In this document: positions 27,187-34,731 of the stretch, one piece after another
How positions within the stretch are numbered: position 1 is the first letter of the stretch
Layout: each line of letters begins with the position of its first letter
Assembly (NCBI RefSeq): GCF_000423305.1
Contig: NZ_AUHS01000019.1
Location: 1-64,000 of the forward strand
Source of the DNA: Legionella moravica DSM 19234
GTDB taxonomy: Bacteria > Pseudomonadota > Gammaproteobacteria > Legionellales > Legionellaceae
Length of the DNA: 64,000 nucleotides
Direction of reading: 5' to 3'
The notes under the pieces: model-generated
What the model saw: only the letters and a program-made list of their open reading frames with translations
Told to the model about the DNA's origin: nothing
Database searches by the model: none
Position numbers and translations under genes: made by a program

Positions 27187-28722
27187 TTACTTGAGTTCCG
27201 TTGGAGCAATCACTTCAACTCGATTACGCCCTAAAATTTTTGCACGATAAAGGGCTTTATCTGCCAAATCTAACAGATTCATCGGAGCACCTTGTTCCGG
27301 GATGCTGGATACAAGGCCCAGGCTAATGGTGACATATTCGGAAATGTCTGAATCAGGGTGCGGTAGTCTTAATTCACAAACAGCGTTTTGAAGTGCTTCA
27401 GCCATTAATTTTGCGCCTTCCATGTCTGTATCGGGTAAAATACATGCAAATTCTTCACCACCATATCGTGCTATCAAGTCAGTAGAACGGCGTATGGTGT
27501 TTTTTAATGCCTGAGCAACGCGCTTTAGAGCATCGTCGCCTGCCAAGTGACCAAGGCTATCATTATAGCGTTTAAAGAAATCGATATCGGTCATAATAAT
27601 GGTTAAGTGTTTTTTATAACGGCATGCGCGATTCCATTCATCTTGAAGGAAGTCATCGAGTCGACGGCGATTCGCAATACCTGTTAATCCATCCATATAC
27701 GACATTTCCTGAAGCAATGAGTGTAATTTCTTTTTCTCAGTAATATCTTCCCCTACACTCACAAAATGTTGAATGGCTCCATGCTCATCAAATACGGGGG
27801 CAATATTCCAGGATTGCCAGAAACGACTGCCATCTTTCCGATAATAAAGAAGTTCTCCATTCCAGGGGGTTCCAGATTGGATGGTTTGCCACAATTCTGT
27901 ATAGACGTTTTCAGGAGTCAGATCGCCATGAAAAATACTTGTTTTTTTACCATATAGTTCTTCTTTGGTATAACCAGTGGCTTGTGTGACCTGGGGATTA
28001 ACATAAACAATGGTTCTGTTTTTATCAAAAATCAGTACTGATGCGGGGCTTTGTTCAATTGCGGATTGCATTTCACGTAATCGATTGCGTTCTTGTATCG
28101 ATTGACTGATATCATGAAAAGCAACAACTGCTCCCGTGGTGTTTCCTTTTAATCGAATAGGGGTTGTTATAATTGAAACGGGAAAACAGGTTCCGTCTTT
28201 ACGCCAATAATAATCATCATCGCTCAAATAAGGTTGTTGGGTTCTTATGACCTTCAGGTTACTGCACAGTTCTATTGGATGAGGTGTTTTATTATGATAA
28301 GAGTGATGAAATAAATCGTGGGAATTTTTACCTAGCATTTCAGCTTCAGTATAACCTAACATAGTACACGCTGCTTCATTGACAAACTCAATTAAGGCAT
28401 CGTTATTCATGACGATTATTCCTTCCCCTAGCGCTGAGGTAATGTCATGTAAATAATGTTCACTTGATTCGACCTGTTTTTTGGCCTCTTGTAAAGCGCG
28501 CGTCATCTTGGCATTCGTTTGCAGTGCCATCTCTAACTCTTTGGTGCGTGTTCGTATTTTTTCTTCTAATATAATTGTATCCTGGAATACACCAAATTCT
28601 GTTTTAGGAGTATTCATATCTTGCTCCGCTTTATCCATTAAGGCCTTAATAATTTTATTGAGACGTTCAATTTCATCGCGAAGCTCTTGTTCATTCTTAG
28701 TCGTAAGGGGCTTATCAGTCAT
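27187..28722 (-). CDS. PAS-PAS-GGDEF diguanylate cyclase
   Basis: From the ATG ending at 28722 the protein has 511 residues. A coiled coil (residues ~10-100) is followed by two PAS domains (~100-215 and ~220-335) and a GGDEF domain. The active-site loop is intact as GGEEF (about residue 421). It is preceded at the proper 5-residue spacing by RSTD, the RxxD inhibitory I-site, so the enzyme should make c-di-GMP and be feedback-inhibited. No membrane helices are present; it is cytoplasmic. It overlaps the FIST gene by 8 bp, implying that the FIST protein acts with it as a sensory partner. A longer start at 28800 lies inside the FIST gene. Confidence 0.95.
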   Translation of the reverse strand: MTDKPLTTKNEQELRDEIERLNKIIKALMDKAEQDMNTPKTEFGVFQDTIILEEKIRTRTKELEMALQTNAKMTRALQEAKKQVESSEHYLHDITSALGEGIIVMNNDALIEFVNEAACTMLGYTEAEMLGKNSHDLFHHSYHNKTPHPIELCSNLKVIRTQQPYLSDDDYYWRKDGTCFPVSIITTPIRLKGNTTGAVVAFHDISQSIQERNRLREMQSAIEQSPASVLIFDKNRTIVYVNPQVTQATGYTKEELYGKKTSIFHGDLTPENVYTELWQTIQSGTPWNGELLYYRKDGSRFWQSWNIAPVFDEHGAIQHFVSVGEDITEKKKLHSLLQEMSYMDGLTGIANRRRLDDFLQDEWNRACRYKKHLTIIMTDIDFFKRYNDSLGHLAGDDALKRVAQALKNTIRRSTDLIARYGGEEFACILPDTDMEGAKLMAEALQNAVCELRLPHPDSDISEYVTISLGLVSSIPEQGAPMNLLDLADKALYRAKILGRNRVEVIAPTELK

Positions 28723-29872
28723 TTTTATTGGTCCTGAATTCACCGATAGCGAGTCCTGTGAGTGTCTGATTGATATGAACACCTCTGAATTGTTCTCCAT
28801 AGGTGCTAAAACCTACGACGTTATTGTTTTTGAAGAGCTGTTCTATTTCTTTTTTCAAGCCCTTTTGTTGCATTTCCAAATTGCGCAACACGCAATCACA
28901 AGCCAAAATTAATTGCGGCTTACCAATATCGCACTGAATTTCGTTGAGTGTTTGTTTGATGTTGTTTACAAGATCAACTCCATGAGCAGCCATAAACACC
29001 AGGCCATTATCAATTGCGCAATAAAAAGTTAAGCTACCATCGGGGTTAACTTTTTGAATAGAACGAACATAATCAACTCCGTTAATGCGAATTACTACGG
29101 GTGTAGTTGAAAATTGCATGGGATCAAGATTATCCACTTTAGCACCAACATTTCGGGCGTATTCTTCAGCAGCTGGGTAGCCATTAATTTCATAAACAAC
29201 GCGCTGCAAAGGGTCTGCTTGAGTTACTACTAATTTTTCATTACAACCCACAAAATGCTGTGCTTTGAATACTTTAAAAGGATAGGTTGTGTGGATTAAG
29301 GTAAGAATTGCACTGTCAGTATGAAAGGCATGATCGGAAAATACCCAAGTCTGTTTAAACTTAAGATCATCTCCTGCGGATCCTCCAAAAAGAGTGACTT
29401 CACCCAGTGCATTTTGAAACATGCGTGCAACGGGCTCTTCTCGAAGAGACATGCCATCAATCATCAAAAACGCAAAACTATTTTGAGGCGTCGTATGAGG
29501 TGCTTTAACCTCAAGTTGTTGAAGTAATGTATTAACAAACTCCAGGCTTTTCTCTGTATTCATATTTTGTAAGTTATTGGTACATCCAGTCGCTGCTTTA
29601 AAGCCATTGCTGGAGAAGCTTACTCCGGAAAGAGTATATTCTGAATAACCACCAGGGCCTATTTCACCTGCTGTGGTACAGCCTATAATGTGCTCGTTTG
29701 GAAAAAGTGAGTTTAAAGCATTCGCTAGCTCATCAAGGTCATAATGGCTGGAACAAAAAAATATAATGAGCTCCATATTGGGCTGAAAAACCGCAGCATG
29801 GAATTCTTGTGCAGCGATTCGAGGATCTTTCGCGAATGAATGACCGGTTTTTATGGGTTGGAAAACGCTCAT
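28715..29872 (-). CDS. FIST-domain sensory protein
   Basis: The 385-residue protein has the FIST_N and FIST_C layout: IIFFCSSHYDLDELANALNS and IIGCTTAGEIGPGGYSEYTL early, GGSAGDDLKFKQTWVFSD in the middle, then a C-terminal domain with CVLRNLEMQQKGLKKEIEQL and GFSTYGEQFRGVHINQT. FIST proteins are predicted to bind small ligands such as amino acids and feed signalling proteins. It is the first gene of a two-gene unit with the PAS-GGDEF cyclase. No transmembrane segment is present. Confidence 0.9.
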   Translation of the reverse strand: MSVFQPIKTGHSFAKDPRIAAQEFHAAVFQPNMELIIFFCSSHYDLDELANALNSLFPNEHIIGCTTAGEIGPGGYSEYTLSGVSFSSNGFKAATGCTNNLQNMNTEKSLEFVNTLLQQLEVKAPHTTPQNSFAFLMIDGMSLREEPVARMFQNALGEVTLFGGSAGDDLKFKQTWVFSDHAFHTDSAILTLIHTTYPFKVFKAQHFVGCNEKLVVTQADPLQRVVYEINGYPAAEEYARNVGAKVDNLDPMQFSTTPVVIRINGVDYVRSIQKVNPDGSLTFYCAIDNGLVFMAAHGVDLVNNIKQTLNEIQCDIGKPQLILACDCVLRNLEMQQKGLKKEIEQLFKNNNVVGFSTYGEQFRGVHINQTLTGLAIGEFRTNKND

Positions 29873-30072
29873 GTATCATTCTCCATGTTCTTATGGGGTT
29901 CTTAAACGCAACGCGTTTAAAATTTATAATCCTATTACCAAATTATAGTTCAATTTTGAATACAGCTTTGGTTCTTTATGAGTATTTGATTTTTATAATA
30001 AAACAGAGCATGTGTTGTTGATGCTTTGATGTAGGCAATTTAGTTTAAGAGTAAGGCATTAATTATTGAATT

Positions 30073-30100
30073 GAGCATCATCCTGTTGAGGATGACGCTC
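30073..30100 (-). terminator. Hairpin downstream of the glucoamylase gene
   Basis: GAGCATCATCC (30073-30083) pairs with GGATGACGCTC (30090-30100) around a 6-nt loop, with one mismatch. It lies 24 bp past the stop of the minus-strand glucoamylase gene, a usual distance for a terminator, but has no strong U-run on that strand. The rest of 29873-30123 holds only AT-rich sequence. Confidence 0.4.
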
Positions 30101-30123
30101 TGATTAAACAATAGGAACGATCA

Positions 30124-31422
30124 TTAAATTAAGATTGACGCATCAATTTTCTGATCCAATCGTTCTCTTAAGTGAAGCGCCCGAAGCACTGAAACATAAC
30201 TCCAGGTAAGCGAAGCAGCCCCTTGTTGTTTTCCCGTATTCAAATTAATTTGTTCACTTAATTTCATTTCTGGAGCATATTTTTTAATGAGTTTTAAATA
30301 ATCGTCCCCTGTTTTTACATATTTAATTATTAATGGTTTATTTGTGGGGGTGATGGCTAAGTTATCAGCTAATGTAAAGTAATACTCTGCCATAGTCGCA
30401 GTAAGAATAAACCATGGATTTCCCAAGCTGTCGGTATGGTATCCATCGTAAGTATCCCCTGGATATCGCCCAAACAAAATTGCTCCAGATTGATTTTTAT
30501 TAATTGGAAACATTAAATTAAATTGTTGATGTAATGCCTTGACGGTATTTTTAACAAAATGATGATCGGGTGAAAACACACCGGTGCTTTGGGGATTAAT
30601 CAGAATCCCTAAAATAACTGACGTATCGAGTTCCAATGTTTTTTGCGGGCCAGCATGAGGTGCGAGTGTTGCCTGAATTAATTTATTTTTATGATCCAGA
30701 TGTTTTTTCAAGCGATTATCAATCAAATTGGCTTGAATTTCATAAAAAACTGCGGCCTCTTCATCATTGAGTCTGTGAGCCAGTTCCGCTCCATCCATCA
30801 TGGCTTTCTTTTGAGCCATGGCCGTAAAAAAGTGATCTCCGAGTACTTCTTCCCATAAGTCAAAATTGGCATCTTGCCAATGGTGAGCAGTGTATTCCAA
30901 ATCCATTTTGATTACGCCCATAGTGTGGGGATCCAGGCTTTTGTTATACAAATTGGTTTGTACGTAATCCGTTTCATTTTGATCCAGCAATTTTTGAGCA
31001 AAACGAATCAGAACGGAGGCGCGTAATGCGGGACCATCATTTTGTGGCCTACCCCATGGCCCATCAAAGGGATAACCATCAATATAAAATTTGGGTTCAC
31101 CTAAAATATCGTATCCAGGGTGGGGATTGTGCTGATGTTGAATGGTTTGCGTCCAGGAAACATAATTGAAAATCCTGTTTTTATATTCAGCCGCATTCGT
31201 TGATTCATACCAGGATTCAATTAGGCTCATTGCGATGGCAGAGTCTCTTACCCAGTCATAATAATAATTAGGTTCATGTTGTGAGGGGGAGGCGACTATA
31301 GCGCCATTGGGGTGAATATTGGCAAAAAAATGGTTCTTTAAATGCTGAACCTCTTCATGATTGAATACAGAGCCTAGGGCTTGGGATGCTACAAAAATCA
31401 TTAAAAAAAAGATCCGTTTCAA
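30124..31422 (-). CDS. gamA: Secreted glucoamylase (glycoside hydrolase family 15), GamA/LegY-type
   Basis: The 432-residue protein has a signal peptide (MKRIFFLMIFVASQALGS) and GH15 motifs: NYYYDWVRDSAIAMSLIESW (substrate-binding DW.RD), DGYPFDGPWGRPQNDGPALR, and EVLGDHFFTAMAQKKAMMDG (catalytic acid region 'WEe..G.hf.t'). GNPWFILTATMAEYYF and LTWSYVSVLRA near the end complete the (alpha/alpha)6 barrel. It releases glucose from starch or glycogen. In L. pneumophila GamA is encoded next to the Entner-Doudoroff operon, as here, and has also been listed as the eukaryotic-like effector candidate LegY. The reading direction is opposite to the operon. Confidence 0.93.
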   Translation of the reverse strand: MKRIFFLMIFVASQALGSVFNHEEVQHLKNHFFANIHPNGAIVASPSQHEPNYYYDWVRDSAIAMSLIESWYESTNAAEYKNRIFNYVSWTQTIQHQHNPHPGYDILGEPKFYIDGYPFDGPWGRPQNDGPALRASVLIRFAQKLLDQNETDYVQTNLYNKSLDPHTMGVIKMDLEYTAHHWQDANFDLWEEVLGDHFFTAMAQKKAMMDGAELAHRLNDEEAAVFYEIQANLIDNRLKKHLDHKNKLIQATLAPHAGPQKTLELDTSVILGILINPQSTGVFSPDHHFVKNTVKALHQQFNLMFPINKNQSGAILFGRYPGDTYDGYHTDSLGNPWFILTATMAEYYFTLADNLAITPTNKPLIIKYVKTGDDYLKLIKKYAPEMKLSEQINLNTGKQQGAASLTWSYVSVLRALHLRERLDQKIDASILI

Positions 31423-31555
31423 TATAATCTCCTGAAGGACATGTTAAAAAACAAGGTCGACATAGTACAGGAAATGAAATCGTCCGACTATAGGATTGAA
31501 TCTAACTCATGAATAATTCAGGAGGTTACTATGAATCTTCTTTCGGGGATAACCC

Positions 31556-32268
31556 CACGGTTGTCCCATTAAAAATATGACGTCTTTCCGAGCGTAGCGA
31601 GGAATCTCCTGCAAGGTTGCACGATCCCATTAAAATGCGGCCATTAAAATCATATCAAGAGTTGAGTCTCCCCAGCCAGCCTTTTTCTGCAGGCGCCTAA
31701 TGCTCATATCCTTAAATTTCTTTTTGGTATTTTGTAACCTGTTCAAAATAATATGCCGAACCATCGCCCTATTTTCAGGAGCATGATCTTTGCGTTCGCG
31801 AGAATCATCTTCACGTAATGTAACGTCCAAGACCCAATGTAGAATGTTCTCGACAGCCCAGTGACTACGAATAGTCTGAGCAATTTGTTTCGCATTTGCA
31901 GCCATGCTGCTGATAAAGTAGCGCTGTTCTATGGCTGTATGTCCACCGGAAGAAACACGTGATTCAAGCATAATAACGGTTTTTAAATCACCCCAACTCT
32001 GAGCTCCACATAGGTTAGCGCAGATAACAACAAATAATAGTTCCGTTAAAGGATACAATTTCTTTCTATCAATTCTTGGATCTTCGAGCGTGTCGAAATG
32101 ATATAAAAATCCAGGTAGATCTTCTGATGACATCATTAAATTCCTTGTAAAAAAAAAAAAGAGTTTAAAAGGTAATGATAATTAATGCATTAATTCAGAT
32201 TGTGCCAATTTGCAGGAGATTCCTCGCTACGCTCGGAAAGACGTCATATTTTTAATGGGACAGCCGTG
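31556..32268. mobile_element. Internally deleted ISAs1-type element, 713 bp, with intact ends and target duplication
   Basis: Inverted repeats of 59 bp (31556-31614 and 32210-32268) start CACGG and differ at one base. Both ends are flanked by the identical 10-bp direct repeat GGGATAACCC (31546-31555 and 32269-32278), the size expected for a target duplication of this family. The inside carries a truncated transposase gene. The match of ends plus duplication shows a complete insertion event. It is not a random fragment. It is probably movable only with help from a full-length relative. Confidence 0.85.
31630..32136 (-). pseudogene. ISAs1-family transposase with large internal deletion
   Basis: The 168 residues join a normal N-terminus (FLYHFDTLEDPRIDRKKLYP, LTELLFVVICANLCGAQSW) directly to a normal C-terminus (IEQRYFISSM, IRSHWAVENILHWVLDVTLR, EDDSRERKDHAPENRAMVRH). 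Full-length members are about 370 residues, so roughly 200 residues carrying the first catalytic aspartates are missing. The junction lies near residue 52-56 (about 31970-31980) and is in frame. It contains the expected final catalytic E (HWAVEN). It cannot be active alone. Confidence 0.88.
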
Positions 32269-32358
32269 GGGATAACCCGGAAACCTATTACTACTCCTTG
32301 AATTCCCTTATATTTCGAGAGTACAAAGGCAGCAACAGGTTCAGGCGACAAGGAAAAC

Positions 32359-34437
32359 TCAAAGACTTAGAGTATTTGTGTCACTATTTTCTTTATCATT
32401 TTCTCCACGATCGCTTTCAAGACTGATAAGATCTTCATCCTGGAGCTTCTGGGTATTATTTTTTTCCTTAATCTGCGTTGCTGCATCACTTAACATGTCT
32501 TCAAGAGACTCAATTGCGGATGTTTTTAATCCTAAAATTGCCGAAGCCATACGCTGCGGGGTTTTAAGTACTTCCAACTCCTCAGTGGCTAATATTGATT
32601 TGATGAATACATTAAGTTCTTTAATGGTGCTGCAGTGCTCTATCTTTTTTTTGAAATCGTCCAGTATTATTCTTTTGAGTGCATCGCCAGTATAATTACT
32701 AAATTTCCCTTTATATTTCGCGGGCACCAAGTGCGATCTTCCTGTGCCATTTTTGCCATAAGGATAAGTATTTGTAATCCTTATTTTGGATTCAGAGTCT
32801 TTTATGCTGGATTCTGATGTGGTTTTTTTCTGTTGATTATTTGATTGATTTTCTTTTTCCATGCTTATTGGTTTTGGTGATGCAGTTAAGCTGTGCTGTC
32901 CGTGGGGCTCATGAGGGGGGGCTTTTTGTTGTTTTTTGAGTGGATTTTCTTGTTCCAAGGTTGCTGATTGGACAGTTGAAACGGCTGCATTATCTGTTTT
33001 CTTTATGCTGTGGGGCTCGCTTAACGTAGAAACTGTTGGTGTGTCACCTCTCAATTGTTTCATTTCCGTTTCAACGAGCTCCGTTAATTGCTTTTGTTGT
33101 TCAGCCGAGAACGAGCAGCTCCATGGTCTACGGTACTCTATCTTACCTACTGGGGGTAGTTTGATAATTTCAAAAAATCCTTTTGAAAATTCTTCATGAA
33201 AAAAATGAAGAATATTGTATGGGTGTGCAAACGCCTCCTGCAGGGTTTCTAGGGGAGTATAATAGGAGCTTCTTCCTTTTATAAATCGATATAAATCTTT
33301 TGGATCGACATTCCCATGTTTACAGTACAGTAGGAACTCTTCAGCCTGGTTTGCGTGATTTTCAAATTCGGAAAATAAATTATCGGTTGAACTGTTGATC
33401 TGTGCAATTTGGTCTTCATTGAATAAAGATTTTACATGATGAAGCAATTCAATCATATTCGGTGGTGGTGATTGCGAATTGATTGCATTTTTAAATTGAG
33501 TTAATAATTGCTTGGTTTCAACAGCTAAATTGCTGTTGTTGGCGTAATGTTCAGTTAATAGGTTAAAGTACTCAATTAGATTAAGCCTAAAATACGGGGT
33601 AAGCTTTTCAATCGTGTTGAAATTGTTATCGAGCCAGGATAAAGCCTGTTCATCCGCGTCAATAAGTGAAAAGTGAAGTTTTAATTGCGATGTGGGTTCA
33701 TAACCTATTACTTGTCTTAGAGCGCCAGGGCCTGAAGTCATGATCGTAGAGTTTTTTCGGTCCCCATTATTCGTGCGAAAACTAAAAAGATTAGCGAACC
33801 GATGAGCAGTTAAATAACGTTTGTCTTTACTGTAAAGTTCATCATAATTTTTTTGGATGACGTCACGTAATTGATTAATCAGTTTGCCTTGGGGGATACT
33901 TGCCATAGCATCATTATTCACAGTATAGTTGCCTCCCCAGATACGGCACAGCATGCCCTGTTGCGCATTCAGTTGACCAAGGGGTTTTCGGGGAAAGACA
34001 TCTTCCGCGTCAAAATACACACCACCCTCATGATAGAGTATTTCAGTTCTTAAGATATCTGATGCAGCAGCATAATTGGAGCCCGGGTCTTTTAGTTCAT
34101 CTAAATAATATTTGGCGCTGTTCATCCCTGTAAATAACTCAGGTCTTTTTATAACGGCAGGGTCGGCATCGGTGGCATTTGGGTTAATATCAATGATGTT
34201 TATCTGATTGGCGTTAGCCCATTCTTTAAATTGTTCATATTCTTCTTTTTGTTTCATCGCTTCAGGTGAATCACCAACGAGATAGGTTGATGAGTCAATC
34301 CAGACGTTGGCTTCGTAGTCAGGGTTTTTGGTTTTCCACTCCACAATATTTTTTTTACCTGCTTCTTTTAAAATCCCTCCTAACCAAATGGCATGAAGCT
34401 TTTTGGGAATTATAGTATCGTCTGTTTTTTCAATCAT
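32359..34437 (-). CDS. TcdA/TcdB-like glycosyltransferase A, putative Dot/Icm effector
   Basis: The 692-residue protein's N-terminus has the layout of large clostridial toxin glucosyltransferases: KKLHAIWLGG (residues 12-21), AAASDILRTEILYHEGGVYF (D127 and R130 align with UDP-sugar contacts of TcdB), then DAED at 143-146 where TcdB has the DVD metal motif. The second acid of DxD is thus E145. A variable Gln/Asn/Lys-rich linker (about 465-545) precedes a conserved ~140-residue C-terminal domain (YPYGKNGTGRSHLVPA...). The acidic tail (KLQDEDLISLESDRGENDKE) resembles the E-block Dot/Icm signal. No signal peptide or membrane helix is seen. The target protein is unknown. It is a paralogue of the gene at 34732-36771. 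Confidence 0.8.
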   Translation of the reverse strand: MIEKTDDTIIPKKLHAIWLGGILKEAGKKNIVEWKTKNPDYEANVWIDSSTYLVGDSPEAMKQKEEYEQFKEWANANQINIIDINPNATDADPAVIKRPELFTGMNSAKYYLDELKDPGSNYAAASDILRTEILYHEGGVYFDAEDVFPRKPLGQLNAQQGMLCRIWGGNYTVNNDAMASIPQGKLINQLRDVIQKNYDELYSKDKRYLTAHRFANLFSFRTNNGDRKNSTIMTSGPGALRQVIGYEPTSQLKLHFSLIDADEQALSWLDNNFNTIEKLTPYFRLNLIEYFNLLTEHYANNSNLAVETKQLLTQFKNAINSQSPPPNMIELLHHVKSLFNEDQIAQINSSTDNLFSEFENHANQAEEFLLYCKHGNVDPKDLYRFIKGRSSYYTPLETLQEAFAHPYNILHFFHEEFSKGFFEIIKLPPVGKIEYRRPWSCSFSAEQQKQLTELVETEMKQLRGDTPTVSTLSEPHSIKKTDNAAVSTVQSATLEQENPLKKQQKAPPHEPHGQHSLTASPKPISMEKENQSNNQQKKTTSESSIKDSESKIRITNTYPYGKNGTGRSHLVPAKYKGKFSNYTGDALKRIILDDFKKKIEHCSTIKELNVFIKSILATEELEVLKTPQRMASAILGLKTSAIESLEDMLSDAATQIKEKNNTQKLQDEDLISLESDRGENDKENSDTNTLSL

Positions 34438-34498
34438 AGGGATAACTCCAAAATATAACGCAAAGTATTTGGGGATAAATTTATTGTTTATTGATTAA

Positions 34499-34504
34499 AT
34501 TATA
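34499..34504 (-). promoter_or_regulatory. -10 box of glycosyltransferase A
   Basis: TATAAT on the minus strand, about 60 bp before the ATG. It lies within the block AGTCTATA(A/C)TTTAATCAAT (variable base in brackets) that is also upstream of the paralogous gene (36834-36839), so both copies kept the same promoter region after duplication. Confidence 0.5.
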
Positions 34505-34565
34505 GACTGTTTTTAGTTGCTAAAGCGTATCGATTCAGATCGGACAATTATAGTCTCATAATGGG

Positions 34566-34640
34566 TGTAATTGATCGTTTTGAAATTCCACGAACTGATC
34601 CCCTTGGCATTGTAAATCGTGATACCTTGCTGCATTGATA
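34566..34640 (-). pseudogene. Decayed copy of the XRE regulator gene 3' end
   Basis: On the minus strand this short stretch encodes CQGDQFVEFQND, nearly the C-terminus of the intact regulator at 36905-37114 (CQPGDLIEFQND). The nucleotide match (shared blocks TTTTGAAATTC and CATTGTAAAT with matching spacing) shows common origin. The rest of the gene is gone. It sits at the same relative position to glycosyltransferase A as the intact regulator does to glycosyltransferase B, so the duplicated unit included both genes. The surrounding 34441-34731 contains only this remnant and the promoter region. Confidence 0.7.
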
Positions 34641-34731
34641 GAGCAACACATTACTTCTGCTTACTGCTCCTTGAATTCCTTGGGAGCTCGGGGATACAAT
34701 GGCCTTAACAGGTTGAGGCGAGAGGCATAAA

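Noticed and set aside
31630..32136. Functional short transposase or toxin
   Set aside because: The N- and C-termini match opposite ends of the much longer ISAs1 transposase with the middle missing; it is a deletion product.
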